Shown here one piece after another: positions 49,792 to 58,900 of a DNA stretch of 64,000 nt. Made by a program: the position numbers and the translations under genes. The DNA lies in the NCBI RefSeq assembly GCF_023155095.1, contig NZ_JAKNDA010000005.1, positions 1 through 64,000 on the forward strand. Direction: 5' to 3'. Each line of letters begins with the position of its first letter. The stretch's first letter is position 1. This DNA comes from Idiomarina aminovorans. GTDB taxonomy: Bacteria > Pseudomonadota > Gammaproteobacteria > Enterobacterales > Alteromonadaceae. The notes under the pieces were generated by a model that worked only from the letters and a program-made list of their open reading frames with translations, searched no databases and was not told where the DNA came from.

Positions 49792-50808
49792 TCAAGCCAT
49801 TTTCAACTGCTCTAGTTTAACGTTATTAAATGCACTCAGTTTTTTTATGTCATTAACTCGCTGTATTAATAAATTAGGTCTCTCAGAATTTAATTTTAAA
49901 CCCTTTTCAAAGAAACGAGGAATACGCATTCTGTGCATTATAAACCCCAATTTCTCTGTAAAGTAAATGAACTTATCTTGACCGCTACTGCGTCGGTGGT
50001 AATCAATATCAAATGGAATAAATATAGCATCCGAATACTGTGCGGGTGGAGCATCGAAAAAATATTTATGAAGCATTTCCCGGTATTCCTTAACGGATTT
50101 CTCTTGCCATTTATCACCCGTAGCAACTTGTCCATAAATAACAGACCTTATTCCAGGTTGATCATCAACATCGTCTTCAGTCCAAGATATAATATCTATG
50201 CCATGGTCTTTTACTGACCATAAATTTTCTCGGACATGAGCATTGATATTCTTATGTGGCTTGAGCTCCCATTCTTTAACTCGCTCACACACATCAACTA
50301 AGGCATCGTAAAAGCCTGTTTTATCAGGACGAGGAAATCCAAAGGAATAACTGTTTCCTCCCGAGTATCCGGCTAATGCAATGGTAGAACAAACTTGCAT
50401 CAAATCACGGTCATCATTTGTCAATTGCATCTTACTACCGAGGACATCATCACGGACAGCGTGTGAAACCAGAAGACAATACAAATACACGTGTTGACTT
50501 ACTTTTAACTGATGCAACTCTTCATGGACTAAACTTATTTCATGACCATCTTCTGAGAGTGTGAATGGATATGCCCCATCTAGGGCACGTACCCTTTGAC
50601 CCATTAAATCTAATAAGACACTAATCTCTGATTCCTTATCCGCGTCCTCGGATTGAATATCTTGACTATCTAAAGCCTCTGAGTTTTCAATAATCCCTTC
50701 AAGCTCAGAAATTCTATATATAAAATATTCATCTTTTAAGCAAGATAACTCCAACCAGTCCAATTTGTCTTCATAACTTTTATCAAGAGGATAGGTATTT
50801 AGAGTCAT
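49792..50808 (-). CDS. Nuclease-like protein with D...QxATG...K motif
   Basis: About 338 residues. Near residues 203-237 (start at 50808) the sequence shows DHGIDIISW, an acidic linker and then VIYGQVATGDKWQEK: Asp205, Gln227 and Lys237 fit a variant of the PD-(D/E)xK restriction-nuclease core in which the second acid is Gln. I recall this D...gQxAtGxxW pattern from uncharacterised proteins, often next to ParB-like genes. The start at ATG 50808 follows the stop of the upstream ParB-like gene after one base; a TTG start at 50829 is also possible. It is likely coupled to that gene. Confidence 0.65.
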   Translation of the reverse strand: MTLNTYPLDKSYEDKLDWLELSCLKDEYFIYRISELEGIIENSEALDSQDIQSEDADKESEISVLLDLMGQRVRALDGAYPFTLSEDGHEISLVHEELHQLKVSQHVYLYCLLVSHAVRDDVLGSKMQLTNDDRDLMQVCSTIALAGYSGGNSYSFGFPRPDKTGFYDALVDVCERVKEWELKPHKNINAHVRENLWSVKDHGIDIISWTEDDVDDQPGIRSVIYGQVATGDKWQEKSVKEYREMLHKYFFDAPPAQYSDAIFIPFDIDYHRRSSGQDKFIYFTEKLGFIMHRMRIPRFFEKGLKLNSERPNLLIQRVNDIKKLSAFNNVKLEQLKMA

Positions 50809-50809
50809 T

Positions 50810-51931
50810 TCATTTACTCGTAATATCAAGTTGTATTAGCACTTTTTGTACTTTCTTTTTAAATTCATTTGAATAAACTAAAAAAGATGAATCAGTACCA
50901 GAAACACGGTCGAGAGTTGAAGAAAGTTTATCTAATCGGTCATTTAGATTGACAATACTTTCTTTCACTAAGTCAAGAGGATCCCGTGACTTTCTATATA
51001 AATCTTCTATTGTAAGATCTCCACCGTTTCTGAATGAATCTATCGCATTTTCATCGCTAAGTACTTGCCCAAATTTTTTTAAGTCTGGGTTTTGAGAGGT
51101 TACAACAGCGGGTCTGTTATCTGGTTTATAACCGTAGATACCAATAAGTATATCTTTAAGATTACTGAGGCTTGCACTAGGAATAGGATCGTCATGTAGC
51201 TCATTATTCCAGTCTGGCTTGAGAGCTAAATAGTTTCTATATTCAGTACGATTAAGAGCAGTATATAAGTGTGAAAAAGAAAACTTTTTACTTGTCCTAT
51301 CCTTATTTATATCATAGATATCATTACGTTTAGCTTGCTCAAGAACAAAAACACCAGATAGTAATGAACGGACAGTATTATTTTTATCACCTAACTTATT
51401 GGCAATATCCTCAATAGTGATTCCATTCCCTTCCTTGTACCATTTATAAGCATATTGTGCCTTAGCGTATGAATCCCATTTGTGAGGGCCATTAACGTGT
51501 TTAAATCCTATAAATGCTCTAGCTTCATTTTCATCTTTAACTCGATACACGGAAATAGACTTCATTGAGTCTAATACCGACTCATTAAGACTTTTGGGAA
51601 CCGAAATTTTTAGTTTCCTCGCTAAATCTTTATCTTTTAGAAGAAAAATTGCTGCAAGTCTTCTATTTCCCTCAAGAACCGTATAAAGGTCGTCTTTATT
51701 ATCTCGTTTAAAAATTACTAAAGGTTCAATAGATAGATAACCATTCTCTGCTATTGACTGTATCAGTTCACCAAGATCTCCAAAGCTAATTAGTTCTTTT
51801 ATAAGTGTTTCTTTTGGGGCTTCACTTGAGGAGTCTAAGTAACCGAATAACCTCGGGTTCTCCGTGTCAAGCTTTAATAGTTCAGGTTCAATCGCCGTAA
51901 CTTTGTTCAATTCTACTTGAGAGCTAGTCAC
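50810..51931 (-). CDS. ParB/Srx-like domain protein (second copy)
   Basis: A 373-residue protein with the same N-terminal motif pair as the first copy: LLKLDTENPRLFG near residue 18 and LYTVLEGNRRLAAIFLL near residue 82. A ParB-like HTH follows (GPHKWDSYAKAQYAYKWY, then GITIEDIANKLGDKNNTVRSLLSG near residue 176). The C-terminal third is helical and rich in Asn/Ser/Lys. The start is GTG with GGAG six bases upstream. It forms a two-gene operon with the nuclease-like gene. The ParB-nuclease pairing suggests a DNA-sensing or loading factor. Confidence 0.75.
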   Translation of the reverse strand: MTSSQVELNKVTAIEPELLKLDTENPRLFGYLDSSSEAPKETLIKELISFGDLGELIQSIAENGYLSIEPLVIFKRDNKDDLYTVLEGNRRLAAIFLLKDKDLARKLKISVPKSLNESVLDSMKSISVYRVKDENEARAFIGFKHVNGPHKWDSYAKAQYAYKWYKEGNGITIEDIANKLGDKNNTVRSLLSGVFVLEQAKRNDIYDINKDRTSKKFSFSHLYTALNRTEYRNYLALKPDWNNELHDDPIPSASLSNLKDILIGIYGYKPDNRPAVVTSQNPDLKKFGQVLSDENAIDSFRNGGDLTIEDLYRKSRDPLDLVKESIVNLNDRLDKLSSTLDRVSGTDSSFLVYSNEFKKKVQKVLIQLDITSK

Positions 51932-52077
51932 TTAGGACTCCTATATACCTTTAGTTACCGAAAATCGTCTTATATACCGAATTAACGATGCTTCTATAAG
52001 CCAAGTATACGTTTGACTAAACAAACATGAAAGCCTGAAGTGTCGGAGTTGCTCGTGTTACTTAGCTTTAGGCTAAA
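51932..52077 (-). promoter_or_regulatory. Upstream region of the second ParB operon
   Basis: AT-rich, with GGTATATA occurring twice on the minus strand and several TATA-like segments, so a promoter for the ParB-nuclease operon probably lies here. I cannot fix its -35 and -10 boxes. Confidence 0.3.
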
Positions 52078-52364
52078 TTGGTATGCTATTTTGTATACCT
52101 AACCGGTCTGGCCCAAAGTATTGGAAGTTCAATGAGCCGAAGTGGAAGCTGCCACGATAACGTTGTTGCTCAGAGCTTTTTGCCATATTTAATAAATAAA
52201 CGGGTTATCTGGAAGAGGGGATATCCGAGTCGCAACGAGGCGAAGACTGAGATATTTGATTTTATCGGGGTGTTTACAATCCCAAAAAGCATGATTCTCA
52301 CATAGATGGTGTATGGCTTGCCAACTTTGAAAAGGCGTACTGTGATAAGCTACAAACTGTCTAG
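52078..52364 (+). pseudogene. IS3-family transposase (OrfB) remnant
   Basis: The frame from 52120 encodes SIGSSMSRSGSCHDNVVAQSF and ends in a stretch (YPSRNEAKTEIFDFIGVF) typical of the C-terminal part of IS3 OrfB. At about 52272 the frame shifts and continues as YNPKKHDSHIDGVWLANFEK, matching the usual FYNPKRRHSHLG... end, up to a stop at 52364. The N-terminal two thirds are missing. It lies just inside the right terminal repeat, so an IS3 copy once sat in the element. Confidence 0.8.
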
Positions 52365-52400
52365 TGAAAACTGGGAAGTCCAATCATTACAAGCAATTAA

Positions 52401-52426
52401 TTAGTGCAAGTACTACATAATAGCGA
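52401..52426 (-). repeat. Right terminal inverted repeat (26 bp)
   Basis: It is the exact reverse complement of 40366-40391, read here as TTAGTGCAAGTACTACATAA and so on. Confidence 0.9.
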
Positions 52427-52432
52427 TAGTGT
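52427..52432. repeat. Target-site duplication, right copy (TAGTGT)
   Basis: It matches 40360-40365. The restored empty site would run from the rplS terminator T-run into the J-domain gene. Confidence 0.8.
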
Positions 52433-52439
52433 TTTAAAA

Positions 52440-53042
52440 ATGAAAGAAGACATTGAAATACTAACCCAAATTTTGGCTGAAAGCCTGGAAGCAAAGCCTC
52501 ACTGGACGGAGCTTCAATTGATAGAGTCGTTGCAGTCACCCCCTTATGAGTTTTTTGATAAAGAAGCTCTGCGTGATCCTTTAACGCTGTTTCAGACTCA
52601 TTTTTTGTTGTTTCATTGTTTGTACAAGTTACGGGAACGCTGGCGAGAGCAACAAAGGTACGAGCTTTTTATTCATACGTTGAATATAGAGTGCCAGCCC
52701 TGGCGCGGCGGTGAGTCAGCTTTGGCTGAGAATGATCCGCTGGCAGACTATTATTTAGATTTAAATCAACTGGCTAGAACATCGGAAGCTGATGTCGAGT
52801 CCATGTTGGATGATTTTTGGCAGCGCATGGGACATTCTTCTGCTAAAGTCGGAACCGATATGCCGGTTGAAGACGCGTGGCTACTGATGGAAGTGGGGCC
52901 GCCGGTTACCCGTGCTTTTATCAAAAAGCAGTATCGTAAACTGGTGCATAAATACCATCCTGACAAGGGTGGCAGTGTCGCTAAAATGCAGCAAGTTCAG
53001 AAAGCTTACCATCGTGTTCTTGAAGTGATAAAAGAGGAATAA
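52440..53042 (+). CDS. DnaJ-related J-domain protein
   Basis: About 200 residues. An N-terminal 'DnaJ-related' region (residues 1-120, ECQPWRGGESAL near residue 80) is followed by a C-terminal J domain with KKQYRKLVHKYHPDKGG, in which HPD near residue 176 stimulates Hsp70 ATPase. The partner is presumably DnaK or HscA. I chose the ATG at 52440; a frame starting at GTG 52404 lies inside the terminal repeat. The element ends only 13 bases before this ATG, and no ribosome-binding site is visible. Confidence 0.8.
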   Translation: MKEDIEILTQILAESLEAKPHWTELQLIESLQSPPYEFFDKEALRDPLTLFQTHFLLFHCLYKLRERWREQQRYELFIHTLNIECQPWRGGESALAENDPLADYYLDLNQLARTSEADVESMLDDFWQRMGHSSAKVGTDMPVEDAWLLMEVGPPVTRAFIKKQYRKLVHKYHPDKGGSVAKMQQVQKAYHRVLEVIKEE

Positions 53043-53052
53043 ATAACAGCTC

Positions 53053-54195
53053 ATGAGTCATGACCCCGACCAACAGTTGTCAGAACTGCGCAATGCCATT
53101 GATGCTACTGATAACGAATTAATTGAGATAATTGCCAGGCGCGCTAAGTTAACGGCCGAGGTGGGTGAGGTGAAACGTTCGTTGAAGCAACCTCTATATG
53201 TGCCTGAGAGAGAGCGCGATTTAATAAAAGAACGTCGAAAAAAAGCAAAAGCTGCCGGTTTATCGGAAGAGTTAATTGAAGATGTTGTGCGCCGTATTAT
53301 TCGTGAATCGTACCGGACCCAGACCTCTCAAGCCGCCGCTACCTCGTTGCAGCTTAAACGACCTGTCTTTGTCTTTGGAGGAAAAGGGGCACTGGGTACG
53401 CGTTTAGTGAGTCAGTTAGAACAAACCGGGTATTCGGTTATAACGATAGATAAAGACGATGACTGGCCAACGCAAAATGAATTAGCTCAGGCACAATTAG
53501 TACTCATGAGTGTGCCGGTCAATAAAACGGTAGAATTAATCAAGCAGTTGCCCCCTTTACCAACAGACTGCGTGCTGGCAGATGTCACCAGTATTAAAGA
53601 CGCTCCTTTAAAGGCAATGCTGCAGCAGCATAGAGGTCCGGTTGTTGGTTTACACCCAATGTTTGGACCATCAGTACAAAACCTGGCAAAACAGTTGGTG
53701 GTGGTCACTCATGGTCGTAATCAGGAGCAATATCAGTGGGTGTTGAACCAGTTTATTAATTGGGGCGCGCACTTGCACAAGGTTGATGCTAATAAGCATG
53801 ATGATGCTATGGGCTGGATCCAGGCCATGCGTCACTTAAGTACTTTTGCTTATGGCGTTCATCTGGCCAGGGAACAGGTCGATATAAAAGAGTTATTAGA
53901 GCTCAGCTCTCCTATTTATCGAATGGAGTTGATGATGATTGGTCGTTTGTTTGCGCAGAATGCAGAGCTTTACGCGGATATTATCGCTGCTAATAAATCT
54001 CAATTTTCATCAATTAGACGCTATCTGCAGCGATTTTCTTCTATTATTGATGATGTAGAAGCTGGCAAAAAAACGGATTTTGTCCGACTTTTTAATGAAG
54101 TTAGCGAATATTTTGGTGAGTTTTCGGGCCAGTTTCTGAAAGAGAGCGAATCTTTGGTACAACTGGCAGATGACCAAAGATTCAGACATCAGTAG
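53053..54195 (+). CDS. tyrA: Bifunctional chorismate mutase / prephenate dehydrogenase
   Basis: The 380-residue protein starts with an AroQ-type chorismate mutase domain (residues 5-95, NAIDATDNELIEIIARRAKLTAEVGEVK) and continues with an NAD-binding prephenate dehydrogenase domain (FVFGGKGALGTRLVSQLEQTGYSV near residue 101; HPMFGPSV near residue 200). It makes 4-hydroxyphenylpyruvate for tyrosine. It follows the J-domain gene after 10 bases. No pheA or aroF is adjacent. The J-domain gene's displaced promoter may also affect tyrA. Confidence 0.95.
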   Translation: MSHDPDQQLSELRNAIDATDNELIEIIARRAKLTAEVGEVKRSLKQPLYVPERERDLIKERRKKAKAAGLSEELIEDVVRRIIRESYRTQTSQAAATSLQLKRPVFVFGGKGALGTRLVSQLEQTGYSVITIDKDDDWPTQNELAQAQLVLMSVPVNKTVELIKQLPPLPTDCVLADVTSIKDAPLKAMLQQHRGPVVGLHPMFGPSVQNLAKQLVVVTHGRNQEQYQWVLNQFINWGAHLHKVDANKHDDAMGWIQAMRHLSTFAYGVHLAREQVDIKELLELSSPIYRMELMMIGRLFAQNAELYADIIAANKSQFSSIRRYLQRFSSIIDDVEAGKKTDFVRLFNEVSEYFGEFSGQFLKESESLVQLADDQRFRHQ

Positions 54196-54215
54196 CTGAG
54201 CGCAAAGAGAAAGGC

Positions 54216-54578
54216 TTATAAATAGCCCGACATTAATTCACTGAGTGCCTCTGGTGAAACCGGTTTATGCAGCGTGGCGTCCATTCCGGCTTCGCGGCAA
54301 GCGCTCATTTCGCTGGCACTCTGGTGGCTGGTAATAGCAATAATCGGTGTTCTCTGATGCATTTCGGTTTGCCTTAGCTGGCGACAAACGTCGGCCCCGG
54401 ACATGTCGGGCATTTCATAGTCCAGAAAGATAAGCTCCAGCTTTTGCTCCGCCAGAGACAAAGCCTCCTGTCCGGTCATAGCTGTTAATATCTCGACGTC
54501 AAAGTTAGCAAACATCGCTTTTAACACTTCAAGACTGATAAAATCGTCGTCCGCAATAAGTACTTTATGCATAGTCAC
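54216..54578 (-). CDS. Single-domain response regulator (CheY-like)
   Basis: A 120-residue stand-alone receiver. Its phosphorylated Asp is in LIFLDYEMPDMSG near residue 53, the acidic pair is DD near residue 10 (LIADDDFISL), and the conserved Thr/Ser and Lys are in IIAITSH and LHKPVSP. There is no output domain, so it probably passes phosphate to, or acts with, another protein such as a hybrid kinase. It is convergent with tyrA and divergent from the cytochrome b561 gene. Confidence 0.9.
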   Translation of the reverse strand: MTMHKVLIADDDFISLEVLKAMFANFDVEILTAMTGQEALSLAEQKLELIFLDYEMPDMSGADVCRQLRQTEMHQRTPIIAITSHQSASEMSACREAGMDATLHKPVSPEALSELMSGYL

Positions 54579-54650
54579 TACCCATTAAAGAGAATTAATT
54601 ATACCCTAGCACTTAGCTTTTTCTATTCCCAGTAACTTGGAGCTAACAAT

Positions 54651-55295
54651 ATGAATCAAAAAGGAAATTATATAAAAGTTTGGGACAGTTTCATTCGTTT
54701 GTTTCACGGTTTGCTGATCATCTTTCTGGGCGGTCTTTGGTGGACTGTAGAAAACGGGCGTATGGAACTTCACAAAGATATTGGAATTGCGCTGTTAGCC
54801 TTACTCATTGTGAGAATAGCCTGGGGTATCTTTGGTAGTGAAAGTGCGAGGTTTCGCACGTTTTTAAGGTCGCCTGCCGCCATTGCGAAGCACCTTTGTA
54901 CGGTTTTTAAGGGAAAATACGAGGCAGAGAATACCCACAGCACCGCCGGTGGCTGGGCCGTTATTGTTATGCTTGGTTTATTGTTAAGTCAGGTATTAAC
55001 GGGGTTATTTTCAACCGATGGTATTCTATTTTCGGGGCCGTTATCCAATTGGTTGTCGTCTGACGGTCAGAAAGCAGTAACCAGCTGGCATAAAAGCCAG
55101 TTTGATGTGATATTAATGGTTATTGCAGTACATATACTGGCTGTGTTTTTTTATCGTTTAAGAGGAACACCACTTATTGCCTCGATGGTGCACGGCTACC
55201 GAAAAAACAGCCAGCAAGCGCCAAATTTAAAACCTGGTTGGCAAGGTATGATTTTGACGATCGCTGTCTGGTTAATTTTAATGTTATTGCTTTAA
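54651..55295 (+). CDS. Cytochrome b561 family protein
   Basis: A 214-residue membrane protein with four hydrophobic helices, of the bacterial cytochrome b561 type that binds two hemes b. Candidate heme-ligand histidines are in LFHGLLIIF (residue 16), HKDIGIALLALLIVRIAWG (near 42), WHKSQFD (near 146) and VHILAVFFYRLRGTPLI near residue 160. It would transfer electrons between quinones and periplasmic carriers such as the neighbouring cytochrome c', with which it shares a convergent end. Confidence 0.85.
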   Translation: MNQKGNYIKVWDSFIRLFHGLLIIFLGGLWWTVENGRMELHKDIGIALLALLIVRIAWGIFGSESARFRTFLRSPAAIAKHLCTVFKGKYEAENTHSTAGGWAVIVMLGLLLSQVLTGLFSTDGILFSGPLSNWLSSDGQKAVTSWHKSQFDVILMVIAVHILAVFFYRLRGTPLIASMVHGYRKNSQQAPNLKPGWQGMILTIAVWLILMLLL

Positions 55296-55760
55296 TCAGT
55301 CTTTATATTCGTCGTGACAGCCTTTACAAGTGTTCGCTGTGTCCATAAAAACAGGCTTTATCGAATCAAGAGAGCCTTGCTGACTGATTTCTGACAGTTT
55401 TGCAGCGTACTCTTGTAAATCATTAGCGCGCTGCTGAAAATCTTCCCAGTTGTCCCAAATGGCGGTCAATGCGTCAGAGTTATTGCCGGGCATTGCACCT
55501 TCAACGGCAAAGCCAGACCATGGAATACCTGACATTTTCTCGAAATCGTCAGCGCGACGCTGGAAAAAGTCAGCGTTATACTCAACTTCGCCTTTGATCA
55601 TAGCTGCCATAGCGGAAAAGTTCTCTTTCATAACTGACAAAGCTTTTTGACGGTACTCCACAGCTTTGTCGGCATCATTAAAGGCGTTTTCGTCGGCAGT
55701 GGCGCTAAAGGAAAGCGCCATCAAGCCAGCCAGGGCGGTTGTTATCAGTTGTTTTTTCAT
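55296..55760 (-). CDS. Cytochrome c'
   Basis: About 154 residues with a Sec signal peptide (LITTALAGLMALSFSATA). The four-helix bundle ends with the C-terminal heme motif CKGCHDEYKD, in which the two Cys bind heme covalently and the His ligates the iron, as in cytochrome c'. The family binds NO and CO and may detoxify NO. The start ATG at 55760 has GGAG nine bases upstream; an earlier frame start at 55787 has no support. It converges with the cytochrome b561 gene. Confidence 0.9.
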   Translation of the reverse strand: MKKQLITTALAGLMALSFSATADENAFNDADKAVEYRQKALSVMKENFSAMAAMIKGEVEYNADFFQRRADDFEKMSGIPWSGFAVEGAMPGNNSDALTAIWDNWEDFQQRANDLQEYAAKLSEISQQGSLDSIKPVFMDTANTCKGCHDEYKD

Positions 55761-55902
55761 TGGAAAGACTCCGTTTATTGAATGCACTAATCGTTAATAA
55801 TACACGATCTGTCGGTTAATGCTTGTCACTCTTATAGAAAACAAAGTAAGTTGTGTTAGAGCATAACCAGAATAAAAAAGAAGTCAAAATGGGGAACAAT
55901 TC

Positions 55903-58900
55903 ATGAAAAAAGTGCATCAGCTTAGTGCATTGACGTTAGCCGTAACGTCGGTACTGACCGCTTCGGTTGTTGCTGATCAGACTTCTCGTACCAATGGGAT
56001 GAGAGACAACACGCCGAGTCTGACAGCGATTCAAAACGCAACAATTATTACAGAACCGGGAAAGTCGGTGAGCAATGCCACATTGGTTATTGAAAATGGC
56101 ACCGTTCAGTCTGTTGAACGTAATAATCGAGCTCCGGCAGGGGCCCGAGTTATTGATGGTACGGGCTATACCATTTATCCGGGGTTTATTGACCCTTACA
56201 GTAGTTACGGGATTCAGGCCAGTGCGGAGCAAGAGCGATCGGAAACGCCAATTTATAATAATGAGCGCGAGGGTGGCAATGCGGCAAACGACGCTATTCA
56301 TTCGCAAAAAAATTGGTTTAGTGAATTTAAAACCAACTCAGAAGATGCTAACAAGTGGGTATCTCAGGGATTTACCAGCGTTCAGTCAGCGAACTTAGAC
56401 GGTATTTTTCAAGGCCGGGCAGTGACGGTTTCATTAGCTGATAAAATACCAAACGATGTGATTTATCAAAGCACAGCCAAGCATTTTGGTTCTTTTGATA
56501 AAGGTTCATCGCAACAACAATACCCTTCCTCTTTGATGGGAAGTATAGCGCTTGTCAGGCAGACGTTGTCTGATGCTAACTGGTATAAGAGCTCGTACGG
56601 TAAACAGGCGCATAATCAACCGGTCGAGTTCAACGCCGCGCTTGATTCATTGACGACTATCGGGGAGCAGGGAATCGTTTTCAAGGTCAGTGATGAGAAA
56701 TCACTATTGCGGGCCGATGACGTTTTTGATCAATTTAACGTACCTTCAGTCTATGTCGCATCAGGCTATGAATACGCTCGTTTAGATGCGGTTAAGAATG
56801 CTGAAAGTGATTTGATTCTTCCACTGAACTTCCCGGCAGCACCCGAGGTTGAAGGTGTTGACGGGCATCTTGATGTCGACTTAGCGGATTTGCGTCATTG
56901 GGAGCGTGCGCCATCTAACCCGGCTATGTTAGCGAACGCGGGTGTTAATTTTGCACTGACCCTTCACGATTTAGAAAAGTCAGAAAGGTTTTGGCCGAAT
57001 TTGCGTAAAGCGGTCAAGCATGGTTTGAGTGAAGAGCAAGCCCTTGCCGCACTGACAACAACGCCGGCAAAAATTGCCGGCATTGAAGACAAGGCCGGAA
57101 AGCTCGCGCAAGGCTATATGGCTGACTTTGTCATGGTAAAAGGTGACGTCTTTGCGGATGGAACCATTCAGTCAGTCTGGTTACAGGGTGAAGAAAATGA
57201 ATTGGTATCCCGTGATGAAGTCGACTTCGTTGGTACTTATCGTATTGACTGGAATGGGCAGGAAGTTGCGGTTGAAATTAAGCCCGGAGCCGGGCTAGCG
57301 GGCGAAGTTAAAGTTGGCGATAAAACGAGTGCATTGCGCCATGTAGAGTCTGATACCGAGTCTCTGTCTTTTGTCACGGACCTGGAGCTGGCACCTGCAG
57401 GCAGCTGGCGTTTTAAGCTAGAGCCTGAAGCACAAGATGCATTTGCGGTAACAGCCGTTTCTCCGGAAGGCGATGAAATTACTTTGCAGGCACAGATGGA
57501 TGTGCCTGAAAGTAAAGCAGAAACAACAAACGAGACTGGTTCGGTTGAGTACGCTAGTGAATTGACCTTCCCCAATGTTGCGTATGGTCTTAACGGCCTG
57601 CCGGAGAGACAAGATGTCCTGATTCGTAATGTGACTGTGTGGACGGCAAGTGAAGAAGGTATTCTGGAAGAAACCGATGTATTGGTTCGAAATGGTCAGT
57701 TCTCGGCTATTGGCGAGAATTTATCGGCGCCTTCCGGTGTTACTGAAATTGATGGTGCCGGTATGCATTTGACTCCGGGTATCATTGATGAGCATTCGCA
57801 CATTGCCATTGAAGGCGGTGTTAACGAGGGCTCTGAAGCTGTTACTTCAGAGGTCAGAATTGGTGACGTGGTCAACCCGGATGATATTCATATTTATCGT
57901 TCTCTGGCTGGCGGTACGACGATGGCGCAATTGCTTCATGGTTCAGCTAACCCTATTGGCGGGCAGGCGCAAGTCATCAAACTGCGTTGGGGAACTGATG
58001 CAAATATTATGAAGTTTGATGCAGCACCCGAGTCGATTAAATTTGCCCTGGGAGAAAACGTTAAGCAGAGCAATTGGGGCGACAACATGACGGTTCGTTA
58101 CCCGCAAACTCGCTTAGGTGTTGAAACGATTATGCGCGATGGTTTTCAGACGGCTCTTGAATATCAGCAACGAAAACAGGCTTATGAGCGTATGAGTCGT
58201 TTAGAGCGCAGTAAAGTTGCAGCCCCGCGTCCTGATTACCGTCTGGAAACGTTAATTGAGATTTTAAACAGTGAACGTTTTGTCCATGCTCACTCTTATG
58301 TCGCATCAGAAATTTTGATGTTAATGGAGGTAGCAGAAGATTTTGGCTTTACGCTGGATACTTTTACTCACATTCTGGAAGGCTATAAGGTAGCGGATGA
58401 AATGGCAGCGCACGGCGCCAGCGGTTCCACGTTTGCCGATTGGTGGGCATATAAGTTTGAAGTGTATGACGCCATTCCGCATAACGCCTGTTTAATGAAG
58501 GAACGCGGCGTATTAACCAGTATTAACTCGGACAGCAATGACTTACAGCGTCGCTTAAATACCGAAGCTGCTAAATCGGTGCTTTATTGTGATATGGACC
58601 CGCATGAAGCGTTGAAAATGATCACGATTAATCCAGCGAAGCAGTTGAAAGTAGACCGTTATGTTGGCTCTGTTGAAAAAGGCAAACATGCCGACTTCGT
58701 TCTATGGAGCCATTACCCATTAAGCGCTTATGCGCGTGCAGAGCAGACTTGGATCAATGGTCGCAAATTCTTTGACCGTGAGCTGGATAAGCAGCACCAA
58801 CAGACGGTTAAGAAAGAGAAAAACGCACTTATCCAGAAAGTTTTAGCGGCAGGTGATGATGCGAAAGAGGGGGCTAAAGACGGTTATAAACCGGCTCAAC

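Larger units (their letters stand above)
40366..52426 (+). mobile_element. 12,061-bp composite-looking transposable element with DNA-modification cargo
   Basis: The element is bounded by perfect 26-bp inverted repeats and flanked by a 6-bp direct repeat. It separates the rplS terminator from a J-domain gene that would otherwise lie only about 20 bases away. It is visibly more AT-rich than its surroundings. Contents in order: an unknown 165-residue protein, two more unknown proteins, an unknown minus-strand protein with CPHC, a small HTH protein, an IS1595/ISXO2-like transposase, a DGQHR protein and partner, ParB-like protein with Dam-type methyltransferase, a nuclease-like protein with a second ParB-like protein, and an IS3 remnant. 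No integrase, phage or conjugation genes are seen. IS1595 elements normally make 8-bp duplications, so whether this transposase moves the whole unit is uncertain. Confidence 0.85.

Noticed and set aside
47518-51931. ParB-like proteins as plasmid partition proteins
   Set aside because: No parA, replication gene or parS-like repeats lie nearby, and both are paired with DNA-modifying or nuclease-like genes.
40366-52426. Prophage or integrative conjugative element
   Set aside because: There is no integrase, structural phage gene, relaxase or tRNA attachment site; the ends are inverted and not direct repeats.
52404-52439. GTG start inside the right terminal repeat for the J-domain gene
   Set aside because: It would translate the transposon end; the ATG at 52440 is the first native codon and gives a protein of normal layout.
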